Source: Desulfobacterales bacterium
GTDB taxonomy: Bacteria; Desulfobacterota; Desulfobacteria; Desulfobacterales; Desulfosalsimonadaceae
Assembly: GCA_018335195.1 (NCBI GenBank)
Contig: JAGXKN010000001.1
Span: 62,001-126,000 of the forward strand
Direction of reading: 5' to 3'
DNA length: 64,000 bases
Shown: positions 38,339 through 49,231 of the stretch, one piece after another
Position numbering within the stretch: position 1 is the stretch's first letter
Layout: each line of letters begins with the position of its first letter
Notes under the pieces: model-generated
Database searches by the model: none
The model's input: only the letters and a program-made list of their open reading frames with translations
Told to the model about the DNA's origin: nothing
Translations under genes and position numbers: made by a program

Positions 38339-40110
38339 GGCTGTACCCCTTGCTTTTCCAAAGCTTCAATCTTATCTGCCAGGGCTTCCTTGTCCTTTTT
38401 CCTGCCGGCGGTTTCCCGGGCCTTCCGGTAATACTGCAGGGCCTTTTCCCGCTGGTTAAGCTTGATATACACATCAGCCAGGTGTTCGAAGATCACGGGG
38501 TCGTCTGCCACCCGGTCAACCGCCCGCTCAAGATATTTCCGGGCCGCTTCGTAGTCGCCCTTGCGGTAATAGACCCATCCCATACTGTCGAGAATATAGC
38601 CGCTGCCGGGGTCCAGATCCAGGGCCTGCCGGATCAGGGACTCGGCCTTGTCAAGCTTCACACCCTGGTCTGCGTACGTATAGCCCAGATAGTTCAGGGC
38701 GTCCGCATTTTCCGAATCCATCCGGATGACCTGCTTCATTTTTTCGATGGCCGCATCCCGGTCTCCCTTGCGGTCATAGAGCACCCCGAGTTCGTAATGC
38801 AGTTCCACGTTTTCCGGCTCCATGGAAAGCCCTTCTTTGAGCAGTTCCGCAGCCTGTTCATAGAGGCCCTGTTCCTGATAAAAAGCGCTCAAATAAGGAA
38901 TCAGATCCAACCGGGCGGTGCTTTCCACATTGTCCATGGCGATTTCCAGCACGGAAACCGCTTGCCCGGGTTTTCCCTGCTTGTTGTAAATCAGGGCCCG
39001 ATGAATCATGGCATCCGGATAAAACGCGGCATCCGGGCCCACGGAGTGGAAATGCGCCAGCGCCGGCTCAAACTGCTCCATCATATACCGGGTGGCGCCG
39101 GCCAGGTAATGCAGTGCTGGATCATCCGGCGCATATTCGAGCATGCCGGACAACACGGTCATGGCATCGGGATATCGCTCCCGGGACAACAATTGCCGGA
39201 TCACGTTTCTGACCACCGCTGAATCAGAAGAAACCCGGTCTGCCAGATCCGACCACAGCTCGCCGGCCTTTTTCTTTTTTCCGCGCGTTTCATAAAGCAG
39301 TCCCAGTTCAATGGCTGCGGCCACGTTACCCGGGTGCCGGGAAAGCAGTTTCTCATACTGGGTCATCGACTGATCCTGCTGGCCCCGGGTGTTATAAATT
39401 TCAATCAGCCCGACGCGGGGTTCGACCAGCTCGGGCTTGATCTCCAGGCTTTTCTTGTAGGCGTCAATGGCTTTTTCAATTTCACCCATCTGCGTATAGG
39501 CCTTTGCCAGATAGAAAAAGCCGGTATAGTTTTGCGGGAAGCGCTCCAAAAAAGGCTCCAACAGGTCCGCGGCATTCTCATACGCCTCGTCATGAAGATA
39601 CAGCCGGGCCAGCACCGGGTATATATCTTCCCGGCCCGGATCCTTTTGCAGCACCTTTTCATAGGCCTGCTGCGCCGCATCATTTTTACCCATGGACTGC
39701 CTGATGGAGCCGGCTACAATCAGGGCTTCCACGTTGTCCGGCGCCTGCTCGACAACCGCCTCCACCAGGGCCAGGGCATCTTCCTTGCGGTCGAGTTCCA
39801 GGTAAATCCGGGCAAGGTCTCTTTTCAAAAACAGATCCCCGGGCGATGCTTTAACCGCCTTCTCCATGAATCCGGCGGCTTTTTCCTTCCTGGCGGCCTT
39901 GAGTGCAAGCCGGGCACGGATAAAATAATAGTACGCATTGGCCGGGGGCTCGGGTTCCGCCGCCCTCACCTGATCACCGGGGTCGACATGGTCGGCCGAT
40001 GCGGGGGACGCTGCCTGCTTGTTTCCGGTTGCGCATCCGCCGATGCACAGCATCAACGTCAAGACCGCCGCCGGGAGAACGTAATATAACTTCATTAATT
40101 TATTCAACAA
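38335..40110 (-). CDS. TPR-repeat lipoprotein
   Basis: Lipobox LCIGGCA; many TPR units (e.g. VELHYELGVLYDRKGDRDAAIEKMKQVIRMDSENADALNYLGYTYADQG). Confidence 0.88.
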   Translation of the reverse strand: MLNKLMKLYYVLPAAVLTLMLCIGGCATGNKQAASPASADHVDPGDQVRAAEPEPPANAYYYFIRARLALKAARKEKAAGFMEKAVKASPGDLFLKRDLARIYLELDRKEDALALVEAVVEQAPDNVEALIVAGSIRQSMGKNDAAQQAYEKVLQKDPGREDIYPVLARLYLHDEAYENAADLLEPFLERFPQNYTGFFYLAKAYTQMGEIEKAIDAYKKSLEIKPELVEPRVGLIEIYNTRGQQDQSMTQYEKLLSRHPGNVAAAIELGLLYETRGKKKKAGELWSDLADRVSSDSAVVRNVIRQLLSRERYPDAMTVLSGMLEYAPDDPALHYLAGATRYMMEQFEPALAHFHSVGPDAAFYPDAMIHRALIYNKQGKPGQAVSVLEIAMDNVESTARLDLIPYLSAFYQEQGLYEQAAELLKEGLSMEPENVELHYELGVLYDRKGDRDAAIEKMKQVIRMDSENADALNYLGYTYADQGVKLDKAESLIRQALDLDPGSGYILDSMGWVYYRKGDYEAARKYLERAVDRVADDPVIFEHLADVYIKLNQREKALQYYRKARETAGRKKDKEALADKIEALEKQGVQP

Positions 40111-40136
40111 AATATTAAATGCGGTTTTTCGCCCCG

Positions 40137-41147
40137 CTAACGCCCGTTTTCCTCGGGGTTCTGGTAACTGGCAAAATCCGGGATCTCGTTTTCAAAAAAA
40201 GCTCTCATTTTCTTGACGATATTTTTTTCCAACTGCCGTACCCGCTCCCGGGAAATCTGGTACGTGTCCCCGATTTCCTGGAGAGTCACGGCCGTATCCG
40301 TGAAAACCCGCTTTTCAAAGATATCGAGTTCCCTTTCGGACAACTGCTTTTTGAATTCGTTCACCTTTTCGCGCAGCAGGCCTTCGACCTCTTTGCGGGC
40401 CACCTGATTTTCAATGGATTCCGAGTTAGAGCTGAAAAAATCACCCCGCTCCGTATCCGAATCGTCCTTGAGCGGCTCGTCCAGGGAAAGATCCCATCCG
40501 TCCAGGCGCTGGTCCATGTCACGCACTTCCTGCTCGGAAACCCCCAGGCGGCTGGAAAGAAGCTTGGTTTCAGGCATAAATCCCTGCTCCACGAGCTTTT
40601 GCTTTTCCTTCTTGAGCTTGAAAAACAGCTTGCGCTGTCCCTGGGTCGTGCCGATTTTGACCAGGCGCCAGTTGTCCATGATAAATTTCAGGATATAGGC
40701 CTTGATCCAGAATGCCGCGTAGTAGGAGAACTTGACGTTCTTGTAAGGGTCAAATTTCTGAACAGCATGCATGAGCCCGATGTTGCCCTCCTGGATCAAG
40801 TCCATTAAATTCTGCATCCAGGTCCGCTGGAACTCCATGGCGATCTTGACCACCAGCCGCAGATTCGAGGTGGCCAGGATATATGCCGCATCCGGATCGC
40901 CCTCCTCCCGGACCCGGCGGCCGAGCTCGATTTCCTGTTCCCGGGTAAGCAGCGGGTATCTGCTGATTTCGGAAAGATATCGCTGAAGCGGATCATACGG
41001 GACCAGGTTCCCCTCTTCCTTGGAGACGGTCACGGCTTCCTTTAATTTCCGGGTTGTATCGCTTTGTTCGGCATCCGGGACATCTATGTCCACTTCTTCA
41101 TCGAGTGCGATATCGTCGCGATCTTGATCCTTTTGATCATCGGTCAT
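40137..41147 (-). CDS. rpoH: RNA polymerase sigma-32-like factor
   Basis: DPLQRYLSEISRYPLLTREQEIELGRRV; NLMDLIQEGNIGLMHAVQKFDPYKNVKFSYYAAFWIKAYI; LQEIGDTYQISRERVRQLE. Confidence 0.9.
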   Translation of the reverse strand: MTDDQKDQDRDDIALDEEVDIDVPDAEQSDTTRKLKEAVTVSKEEGNLVPYDPLQRYLSEISRYPLLTREQEIELGRRVREEGDPDAAYILATSNLRLVVKIAMEFQRTWMQNLMDLIQEGNIGLMHAVQKFDPYKNVKFSYYAAFWIKAYILKFIMDNWRLVKIGTTQGQRKLFFKLKKEKQKLVEQGFMPETKLLSSRLGVSEQEVRDMDQRLDGWDLSLDEPLKDDSDTERGDFFSSNSESIENQVARKEVEGLLREKVNEFKKQLSERELDIFEKRVFTDTAVTLQEIGDTYQISRERVRQLEKNIVKKMRAFFENEIPDFASYQNPEENGR

Positions 41148-41224
41148 TGTTTTCTTGCCACCACCCTTGGTACTTTCAATTTTTCAGGCCAAAATTTGCG
41201 GAAAACATAAATACAATTTAACCT

Positions 41225-41416
41225 AAATTGAGCGATTTTCAAGTTTGCCGGATATACAAGGAAGATGCAACCTCGCTATAGTGAGCTATGTGAGGCTGCA
41301 TCTGACGCAGTAGATGCGGTAAACTTGGAAATCCCGGAGGGTTTCAGATTTTTAACATAGAAATGGATGTTATCCTTTAAAATCAATTGCTTTTAAAAAT
41401 CTGAAACGCTCAATTT
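41225..41416. repeat. Nested inverted-repeat element (MITE-like candidate)
   Basis: Outer aaattgagcg/cgctcaattt; perfect 15-bp gtttcagatttttaa (41341-41355)/ttaaaaatctgaaac (41393-41407); near-perfect gattttcaagttt/aaacttggaaatc and gatgcaacctc/gaggctgcatc. Confidence 0.75.
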
Positions 41417-41549
41417 CGGTTTAAATCATTTTTCCCGGCCCCTCAACCGGATTGCGCAAACCGGGGAAAACCGGCAGCCCCCGTGCGGAAATGATATGGA
41501 CAAAAACATCTTTCAGTGGTACAGAAAAATCTCTGCGGCAGACAGTTTC

Positions 41550-41626
<77 letters not shown>

Positions 41627-41642
41627 CCTTTCAAATCCTGCT

Positions 41643-42257
41643 TCAGTTGTTGCGGGCGTGAATCAGCGTCCAGAAGCCCAGGAGGTTGACCCGGCGGGTA
41701 TCGACAACCTGGAGCGGATTCTGCCGGAGAAACTGCTCCATCGAGTATCTGGGATGAAATCCGATCAGGTTTTGAAACGGCAGAAGAGCGGTTTCCACCA
41801 TCCGCGGTACCAGCCTGTGATTACTGAAGTGATTGAGCACGAAGATATCGCCGCCGGGCTTGCATACGCGCCGGATTTCTTCCATCATCCACTCCGGATG
41901 CGGCACCACCGTTACCACGTACATCACCGCCACCTTGTCAAAGCTGTTGTCTGCAAAGCTCATTTGCTGCGCATCCATCAGCGACAGGCAGCGGGTTCCG
42001 GGCACGTTTCCGTTGATGTAATTTCTGGCAACCCATAGCATGTGGGGCGACAAATCGATACCCACAACCGAAATATCCGGCGGATACATCGGAAGAGACA
42101 ATCCGGTGCCCACGCCGACTTCCAGGATCCGCTGGCCGGCTGTAAATCCCATTTTATTGATGAGCACCCGCCGGCCGTGATCAAAAATTTTTCCAAAAAT
42201 CCGGTCATAATTCCGGGCGTATCGCTTGTACGCCTTGATTACCGATTGTTCGTCCAT
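41643..42257 (-). CDS. Class I SAM methyltransferase, phospholipid N-methyltransferase-like
   Basis: YDRIFGKIFDHGRRVLINKMGFTAGQRILEVGVGTGLSLPMYP; DLSPHML; VNLLGFWTLIHARN. Confidence 0.75.
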   Translation of the reverse strand: MDEQSVIKAYKRYARNYDRIFGKIFDHGRRVLINKMGFTAGQRILEVGVGTGLSLPMYPPDISVVGIDLSPHMLWVARNYINGNVPGTRCLSLMDAQQMSFADNSFDKVAVMYVVTVVPHPEWMMEEIRRVCKPGGDIFVLNHFSNHRLVPRMVETALLPFQNLIGFHPRYSMEQFLRQNPLQVVDTRRVNLLGFWTLIHARNN

Positions 42258-42424
42258 TATCCGATTCCAGAGATATTTTCCGGCCCGCCTGTCGGGCGCC
42301 GTTTGACAAATATCGCAAATTCATTTATTCATCCATAAATATTTACAATTAATATCAAACCCCCGGCCGGTTTGAAAGTCTTTTCTGATCCGGACCCATA
42401 ACCCCCAATAATCGGGAGGATGCA

Positions 42425-43216
42425 ATGCCGTACGAGACCATTCTGTTTGAAGTCGCTGACGCGATCGCCACGATCACCGTGAATCGCCCGAAATCGCTGA
42501 ACGCGTTGAACTCGCAGGTTGTCGCGGAAATGCTTTCCGCTGTCGATGAAATATCGGAAAACGACGAAATCCGGGCGGTCATCATTACCGGCGCCGGAGA
42601 AAAAGCCTTTGTGGCGGGTGCCGACATCACCGAACTGTCCCGCCTGAACCCGGTGAGCGCCAAGTACTTCGCCTCCCGGGGACACAAGCTCATGCGGGCG
42701 CTGGAACTGCTGCCCGTACCGGTTCTTGCGGCCGTCAACGGATTTGCCCTCGGCGGCGGCCTGGAAATGGCTTTATCCTGCGATTTCATCTACGCGGCGG
42801 AAAACGCCAAAGTGGGCCAGCCCGAGATCAACCTGGGGCTGATCCCGGGTTTCGGCGGAACCCAGCGGCTGACCCGCCAGGTCGGAAAAAACCTGGCCCG
42901 GGAAATGATTTACACAGGCATGATGCTTTCAGCCGGGGAGGCCGAGAAAAAGGGAATTGTCAACCGCGTGGTGCCGGCTGCCGATCTCATGGAAACCGCG
43001 AACAAAACCGCCCGCACCATGGCGGAAAAAGGCCGGATTTCCATATATGCCGCAAAACAGGCAATTGACAAAGGCATGGACGCGGATATGGACTCCGCCT
43101 GTGAAATCGAGATCAACGCATTTGCCCTTTGCATGGCAAGCCCGGATGCAAAAGAAGGCACCGCGGCTTTTCTTGAAAAGCGAACACCCGATTTCAAAGG
43201 AACTCTGAAGGGATAG
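42425..43216 (+). CDS. Enoyl-CoA hydratase (crotonase family)
   Basis: ATITVNRPKSLNALN; GEKAFVAGADITEL; NGFALGGGLEMALSCDFIYAAENAKVGQPEINLGLIPGFGGTQRL. Confidence 0.92.
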   Translation: MPYETILFEVADAIATITVNRPKSLNALNSQVVAEMLSAVDEISENDEIRAVIITGAGEKAFVAGADITELSRLNPVSAKYFASRGHKLMRALELLPVPVLAAVNGFALGGGLEMALSCDFIYAAENAKVGQPEINLGLIPGFGGTQRLTRQVGKNLAREMIYTGMMLSAGEAEKKGIVNRVVPAADLMETANKTARTMAEKGRISIYAAKQAIDKGMDADMDSACEIEINAFALCMASPDAKEGTAAFLEKRTPDFKGTLKG

Positions 43217-43231
43217 AGGAGGACAAGGACG

Positions 43232-44533
43232 ATGATTTACGACATCGAATACGAGACCATGCCCCGGGAAGCCCTGGAATCCATTCAGGCCCGGCGCCTG
43301 CAGGCAACGGTTTCCCGGGTGTATGCAACGGTGCCTTTTTACCGGAATAAATTCGATGAAGCCGGCATCGGCCCCGGGGACATCAATTCCGTCAGTGACC
43401 TGCCTCGGCTGCCGTTTACCACCAAGCAGGATCTGCGGGACAATTACCCGTACGGCATGTTCGCCGTGCCCATGGACAACGTGGTGCGCATCCATGCTTC
43501 TTCGGGCACCACGGGCAAGCCCACGGTCGTGGGATACACCAACCGGGATATCAATAGCTGGGCGGAACTTATGGCGCGGTCGCTTGCCGCAGGAGGTGCC
43601 ACCCGGGGCGATATTGTCCATAACGCCTACGGGTACGGGCTGTTCACCGGCGGGCTGGGCGCGCATTACGGCGCGGAAAAACTGGGAGCTTCTGTTATTC
43701 CCGTGTCCGGCGGCAACACCAAGCGCCAGGTGGTCATCATGAGAGATTTCGGCCCGACCGTTCTGACCTGCACCCCCTCCTATTCTCTGCACCTGGCAGA
43801 GGCGGCCGAGGACATGGGCGTCTCGTTCAGGGACCTGAATTTCAAGTGCGGGATATTCGGCGCCGAACCCTGGTCCGAGAACATGCGCCGGGAAATCGAG
43901 GAAAAGCTGAACCTGACGGCAGTCGATATTTACGGGTTAAGCGAAGTGATCGGTCCCGGGGTTGCCGTGGAATGCCACGAGGCCCAGGCCGGTCTCCACA
44001 TTGCCGAAGATCACTTTATCGCGGAAATCATCGATCCGGCCACCGGAGAGATTCTACCTCATGGAGAAACCGGGGAACTGGTGCTCACCTCCATTACCAA
44101 GGAGGCATTCCCGGTGATCCGCTACCGTACCCGCGACATCACCAGCTTGAATCCCGAGCCCTGCGTCTGTGGGCGCACCATGATCCGGATGAACAAGATC
44201 AGCGGCCGCACTGATGACATGCTCATCATCCGGGGGGTCAACGTATTTCCCTCCCAGATCGAAAGCGTGCTCATGGAAATCGAGGGGGTTGAGCCCCATT
44301 ACCAGATGGAAATTGACCGCAAGGACAACCTTGACACGCTTACCATCCGGGTGGAGGTCAGCCAGAGCGCTTTTTCGGACGAGGTCAAGGAACTCCAGCG
44401 CTTTGAAGACAGAATTGCAAATGAGATCAAGGAACTCTTCGGCATCTCGGCGATCGTTAAGCTTGCCGAGCCCAAGACCATTGCCAGAAGCGAGGGCAAA
44501 GCCGCCCGGGTTATCGACAGGCGCGAGATATAG
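43232..44533 (+). CDS. paaK: Phenylacetate-CoA ligase family
   Basis: [89 protein letters not shown]. Confidence 0.93.
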   Translation: MIYDIEYETMPREALESIQARRLQATVSRVYATVPFYRNKFDEAGIGPGDINSVSDLPRLPFTTKQDLRDNYPYGMFAVPMDNVVRIHASSGTTGKPTVVGYTNRDINSWAELMARSLAAGGATRGDIVHNAYGYGLFTGGLGAHYGAEKLGASVIPVSGGNTKRQVVIMRDFGPTVLTCTPSYSLHLAEAAEDMGVSFRDLNFKCGIFGAEPWSENMRREIEEKLNLTAVDIYGLSEVIGPGVAVECHEAQAGLHIAEDHFIAEIIDPATGEILPHGETGELVLTSITKEAFPVIRYRTRDITSLNPEPCVCGRTMIRMNKISGRTDDMLIIRGVNVFPSQIESVLMEIEGVEPHYQMEIDRKDNLDTLTIRVEVSQSAFSDEVKELQRFEDRIANEIKELFGISAIVKLAEPKTIARSEGKAARVIDRREI

Positions 44534-44575
44534 CCCGGCTTCCATATGTTGCAACAACTTCAAGGAGGGGGACCC

Positions 44576-45007
44576 ATGCAAGCCGAACAAATTTCGATTT
44601 TTCTGGAAAACAAGGCCGGCCGGCTTTCCGAGGTAACCGGGATTCTGTCGGAAAACGGCGTTAATATCCGTGCCCTGGCACTGGCCGACACCACCGATTT
44701 CGGGGTGCTCCGGCTGATTGTCGACGACAATGCCAGGGCGGAACAAGTCCTGAAACAGGGCGGCTTCACGGTGCGCAAAACCAAGGTGGTGGCCGTGGAA
44801 GTACAGGATCAGCCGGGCGGACTGCACAGCATCCTTGACATCCTCCACAGGGCGGAAATCAACGTGGAATACATGTACGCCTTTGTCCGGCAAAGCGGCA
44901 ACAATGCCGTCATGATCTTCCGGTTTGATCAGCCGGATGAAGCCATCCGGGTGTTGTCGGATAACAGGGTCAGCGTGATCAAAGGGGCCAATCTCTACAG
45001 TATGTGA
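44576..45007 (+). CDS. Tandem ACT-domain protein
   Basis: [35 protein letters not shown] and [30 protein letters not shown]. Confidence 0.88.
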   Translation: MQAEQISIFLENKAGRLSEVTGILSENGVNIRALALADTTDFGVLRLIVDDNARAEQVLKQGGFTVRKTKVVAVEVQDQPGGLHSILDILHRAEINVEYMYAFVRQSGNNAVMIFRFDQPDEAIRVLSDNRVSVIKGANLYSM

Positions 45008-45009
45008 TC

Positions 45010-45070
45010 AAAAATTCGAATATCGAAATCCGAAATTCGAAACAAATTCAAAATCCGAAATACAAAATCA
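45010..45070. repeat. Dispersed AT-rich palindromic repeat, copy 2 (half element)
   Basis: aaaattcgaatatcgaaatccgaaattcgaaacaaattcaaaatccgaaatac. Confidence 0.65.
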
Positions 45071-45169
45071 CCAAAACCGCTGTATTGAAAGGTGCGGACC
45101 GTTTGAATGCATTTGTTCGTTCAAAACAGGACTTCCCTTTAAACCTTAAAAAATACGAGGAGTCAGACC

Positions 45170-46339
45170 ATGCTGTTATCCAAAAAATGCCGGTTTGCCG
45201 CCATGGCCGCAGCTGTACTGCTGGCCGGGGCATTGATTTTCACGCCCGGGGTTTTTGCCGAATCTCACCAGAAGGCTTACAAGATCGGCGGCATCTTTTC
45301 GGTCACCGGACCCGCCTCGTTTCTCGGCGATCCGGAAAAAAAATCCATGGAGCTTGCCATTGAGGAAATCAACGCGGCAGGCGGCGTGGACGGCCGCATG
45401 CTCGAGCCCGTTATTTACGACACAGAGGGCGATCCGTCCAAAACCGTCATGGCGGTGGGAAAACTCATCAACAAGGACCGGGTGACCGCAATTATCGGTC
45501 CGAGCCGCACCCCCACCACCCTGGCTGTCACCCCCATGGTCAAGCGGGCAGAGATCCCGTTTATCAGCTGCGCGGCGGGCAATAAAATCGTGGAACCGGT
45601 CAAACCCTGGGTTTTTAAAACCGCCCAGAGCGACACCCAGGCGGTGGCCTCCATTTATGAACATATCCAGCAAAGGGACATCCAAAAGGTCGGCATTATC
45701 ACGGTGGCCAATTCGTTCGGGGAAAGCGGCAAAGAGCAGCTTCTGGCGCAGGCCGGGGATTTCGGCATCACCGTGGTAAGCAGCCAGAGCTTCGGGGCCA
45801 GTGACACGGACATGACCGCCCAGCTCACCAAGATCCGCCAGGAAAAACCGGGCGCAATCATATGCTGGGGCACCAATCCCGGGCCGGCCGTGGTAGCCAA
45901 AAACGCAAAGCAGCTCGGCATTGAAATTCCGCTGTATCAGAGCCACGGAGTGGCTTCCCCGAAATTCATCGAGCTGGCCGGAGATGCGGCCGAAGGCATT
46001 TTCCTGCCCACGGGAAAAATCCTGGTGGCAGACCTGCTTGCCGACAACGACCCGCAGAAGCAGGTGCTTGCCGACTACATCAATGCCTATGAAAGCAAGT
46101 ACAATGAGACCGTTTCCGGTTTCGGCGGCTATGCATACGATGCGGTCCACCTGCTGGCCCGCGCCATGGAAGGCACAAACGGGGACAAGGCCGAAATCCG
46201 AAAAAACCTGGAAACCCTCAAGAATTACGTGGGCATCTCCGGGGTGTTTAACTTCAGCAAAACCGATCACAACGGACTGGACCCCTCGGCTTTTGTCATG
46301 GTGAAGATCAAAGACGGCAAGTGGCAACTGCTGGAATAA
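45170..46339 (+). CDS. Branched-chain amino acid-type ABC transporter substrate-binding protein
   Basis: Signal peptide; KIGGIFSVTGPASFLGDPEKKSMELAIEEINAAGGVDGRMLEPVIYDTEGDPSK. Confidence 0.93.
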   Translation: MLLSKKCRFAAMAAAVLLAGALIFTPGVFAESHQKAYKIGGIFSVTGPASFLGDPEKKSMELAIEEINAAGGVDGRMLEPVIYDTEGDPSKTVMAVGKLINKDRVTAIIGPSRTPTTLAVTPMVKRAEIPFISCAAGNKIVEPVKPWVFKTAQSDTQAVASIYEHIQQRDIQKVGIITVANSFGESGKEQLLAQAGDFGITVVSSQSFGASDTDMTAQLTKIRQEKPGAIICWGTNPGPAVVAKNAKQLGIEIPLYQSHGVASPKFIELAGDAAEGIFLPTGKILVADLLADNDPQKQVLADYINAYESKYNETVSGFGGYAYDAVHLLARAMEGTNGDKAEIRKNLETLKNYVGISGVFNFSKTDHNGLDPSAFVMVKIKDGKWQLLE

Positions 46340-46358
46340 GCCAAAGCGGGACGGGCGC

Positions 46359-47234
46359 ATGCAGGAAATTCTGCAGTATCTTTTTTCAGGGCTGACCAAC
46401 GGGGCCATTTACGCGGTTATTGCCCTCGGTTTTTCCATGCTTTACAGCTCCACCGAGCTGATCAACTTCGCCCACGGCGAATTTGTCATGCTCGGTTCGC
46501 TGTGCATGGTCACGCTTGCCGCCAACCTCGGATTCCCGCTAATACCGGCGTTCTTTCTGTCCATTTGCGCGGTGGCAGCAGCAGGCCTGCTTTTTGAGCG
46601 CCTGGCCATCCGCCCGGTGCGCCATCCCGAACCGATCGTGCTGATTATCATTACGGTGGGGGCCTCGATTTTCCTCCGCGGCGTCGGTATGCTCATATGG
46701 GGCAAAAACGCCCACAGCATGCCCCCTTTTTCCCAACACCCGCCCCTCGATGTGGCCGGGGCCAGGCTTCTGGTCCAAAGCATCTGGATCCTGGTTATCG
46801 TGGCGGCACTCACAGCGGCACTCCAGATGTTCTACCGCCGAACCCTTACCGGAAAGGCCATGACCGCCTGCGCGGTAAGCAAAAAGGCTGCCTGGATCGT
46901 GGGGATTCCCACCAAGTGGATGGTACTTCTGGCATTCGGGCTTTCCACTGGCATGGGCGCCGTGGCCGGCGCCATTATTGCCCCGATCACCATGTCGAGC
47001 TACGACATGGGCACCATGCTGGGCCTGAAGGGATTTTGCGCGGCCATGCTCGGGGGGCTGGGAAGCCTGTGGGGGGCGATTCTGGGCGGATTTCTGCTCG
47101 GCATCCTGGAAGCCCTGGGCGTGGGCTTTATCAGCTCGGGATTAAAAGACGCCACCGCTTTTGTGCTGCTGTTGCTGGTCCTCTACGTACGCCCCCAGGG
47201 CATCATCGGCGCGGGCGAGGTCAAACGGTTTTAG
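46359..47234 (+). CDS. livH: LivH-type ABC permease
   Basis: LFSGLTNGAIYAVIALGFSMLYSSTELINFAHGEFVMLGS. Confidence 0.92.
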   Translation: MQEILQYLFSGLTNGAIYAVIALGFSMLYSSTELINFAHGEFVMLGSLCMVTLAANLGFPLIPAFFLSICAVAAAGLLFERLAIRPVRHPEPIVLIIITVGASIFLRGVGMLIWGKNAHSMPPFSQHPPLDVAGARLLVQSIWILVIVAALTAALQMFYRRTLTGKAMTACAVSKKAAWIVGIPTKWMVLLAFGLSTGMGAVAGAIIAPITMSSYDMGTMLGLKGFCAAMLGGLGSLWGAILGGFLLGILEALGVGFISSGLKDATAFVLLLLVLYVRPQGIIGAGEVKRF

Positions 47235-47237
47235 CCC

Positions 47238-48191
47238 ATGAACGACAAAGCCAACAAAATCGCATATGCCGTGTTTGCACTGGCGGTCATTCTGCTTGGA
47301 TGGCAGGTGGATAACGAGTATTACCTGCAGCTGATGATCTTTATCGGGTTAAACACCCTGCTGGCCCTTTCGCTGAACATGCTCATGGGGTATGCCGGCC
47401 AGATTTCCCTGGGCCATGCCGCGTTTTACGGTATCGGGGCGTATGTCACGGCCATTTTGACCACCACCTACCAGGTGGCACCCCTTCTGGCGCTGCCGGC
47501 AGCCGTGGGCACGGCCATGCTCGTGGCATGGTTCGTGGGTATTCCCACACTGCGGCTTTCAGGCTATTACCTGGGGATGGGCACCCTGGGATTCGGCATG
47601 ATCGTCCACATTGTATTCCGGGAATGGAGCAGCCTGACCGGCGGTGCTTCCGGATTTGTGGGCATTCCGCCGCTGGAAATCGGCCCGGTGGTGTTTGCCT
47701 CTGGCAAAAATTACTTTTTCCTGGTCTGGTCGGTGGTGATGCTTTGCCTTATCATGTGCCGGCGCATTATTGACTCCCGGGTGGGCCGGGCGCTTCGATC
47801 GATTCATGACGGGGAAAAGGCGGCCGCTGCGGTGGGCGTGGACACAAAGAAACTCAAGCTGCAGGTGTTTGTCTTAAGCGCCGGGATGGCGGCCCTGGCC
47901 GGATTTCTTTACGCCCACCTGGTCTATTTCATCAGCCCGGGCACATTCAGCTTTGTGGCCTCCATCCGGATTGTCACCATGGTGGTTATCGGCGGCATGG
48001 CCAGCATCTGGGGGGCGCTTCTGGGAGCCTCGCTGCTGACGCTGCTGCCGGAATGGCTGCATGCATTCTCGGAGTTCGAAATGGTGGTCTACGGACTGAT
48101 TCTCATGAGCGTGATGATTTTTCTGCCCCGCGGCCTGACCCGCGGGGTGCTTGACGTGTATGAACGCTACCGGAAAAGCCATGAGCGATAA
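47238..48191 (+). CDS. livM: LivM-type ABC permease
   Basis: NTLLALSLNMLMGYAGQISLGHAAFYGIGAYVTAIL; GGMASIWGALLGASLLTLLPE. Confidence 0.92.
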   Translation: MNDKANKIAYAVFALAVILLGWQVDNEYYLQLMIFIGLNTLLALSLNMLMGYAGQISLGHAAFYGIGAYVTAILTTTYQVAPLLALPAAVGTAMLVAWFVGIPTLRLSGYYLGMGTLGFGMIVHIVFREWSSLTGGASGFVGIPPLEIGPVVFASGKNYFFLVWSVVMLCLIMCRRIIDSRVGRALRSIHDGEKAAAAVGVDTKKLKLQVFVLSAGMAALAGFLYAHLVYFISPGTFSFVASIRIVTMVVIGGMASIWGALLGASLLTLLPEWLHAFSEFEMVVYGLILMSVMIFLPRGLTRGVLDVYERYRKSHER

Positions 48192-48957
48192 TTCACATCT
48201 GCTGGAAATCAAAGACATTCACAAGGCCTTCGGCGGGGTGCAGGCATTGTGCGACATTGATTTCGACCTGGAAAAAGACGCCATTACAGGGCTGATCGGC
48301 CCCAACGGCGCGGGCAAGACCACCCTGTTTAACGTCATTACCGGCGTGTTTCCCGCAGACCGGGGAGAAATCCGGCTTGCAGGTCAGTCCGTAAACAACC
48401 GGGCGGTCCACGAAAGGGTGGAACTGGGCATTGCCCGAACATTTCAGAATGTTGAGCTTTTCGAGAACATGACCGTTCTGGAAAACATACTGGTGGGTCT
48501 GCATACCCGCACCCGGTGCGGCATGATCGACAGCATCCTCAAGTTTCCGCGCATCCGGCGCGAGGAAAAACAAGCCCGTAAGCGGGCCGCGGAGCTGCTG
48601 GAATTCGTGGATCTGGCAGATTACGCGCCCCGCAGAAGCAGCGATCTGCCCTTTGGATGGCAACGTCTTGTCGAGGTCGCCCGCGCCATGGCCGCAGCCC
48701 CCAGGCTGCTGCTGCTTGATGAACCGGCCGCCGGCCTGAACATGTCCGAAACCCGGCGGCTCGGAGATTTAATCCACCAGATCCGGGACCAGGGTATTAC
48801 CATTTTGCTGGTGGAACACGACATGAGCCTGACCATGTCCATATCCGACAAAATCGTGGTGCTCGACCAGGGCAGAAAAATCGCCGAAGACACCCCGCGG
48901 GCGGTGCAGTCCGATGAAGCAGTCATGGCAGCATACCTGGGAAAGGCGCAACACTAG
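48181..48957 (+). CDS. livG: LivG-type ABC ATPase
   Basis: DIHKAFGGVQALCDIDFDLEKDAITGLIGPNGAGKTTLFNVITGVFPADRG. Confidence 0.93.
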   Translation: MSDNSHLLEIKDIHKAFGGVQALCDIDFDLEKDAITGLIGPNGAGKTTLFNVITGVFPADRGEIRLAGQSVNNRAVHERVELGIARTFQNVELFENMTVLENILVGLHTRTRCGMIDSILKFPRIRREEKQARKRAAELLEFVDLADYAPRRSSDLPFGWQRLVEVARAMAAAPRLLLLDEPAAGLNMSETRRLGDLIHQIRDQGITILLVEHDMSLTMSISDKIVVLDQGRKIAEDTPRAVQSDEAVMAAYLGKAQH

Positions 48958-49010
48958 TGCTTTTATTGTATGCTGCGGAAGCGTGAAGGAATGTGCCGAA
49001 GGCTAAACGT

Positions 49011-49158
49011 AAAATTCGAAATCCGAATTTCGAAATCCGAAACACTTTCGAATGACAGAAATTGGAATTTTCAAAACAGATGCCGATCAGAGTTTATTTC
49101 ATTCGGTCATTCAGATTTCGAATTTATTTCGAAATTCGGATTTCGTGCTTCGGATTTA
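49011..49158. repeat. Dispersed AT-rich palindromic repeat, copy 3
   Basis: aaaattcgaaatccgaatttcgaaatccgaaac...aatgacagaaat...gatttcgaatttatttcgaaattcggatttcgtgcttcggattt. Confidence 0.75.
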
Positions 49159-49231
49159 TGGGATCCTGAAGCATCAAGGCCTGGAGCTCGCAAACAGATG
49201 GCAAAACCCGAAATCGTCTAAAAAACACGCT

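Noticed and set aside
45176-46408. 410-aa minus-strand ORF
   Set aside because: Antisense to a clear ABC binding protein; long antisense ORFs are expected in GC-rich DNA and no motif was recognised.
49052-49231. N-terminal extension of livF
   Set aside because: Lies in the dispersed palindrome and reads as low-quality protein; ABC fold begins at 49232.
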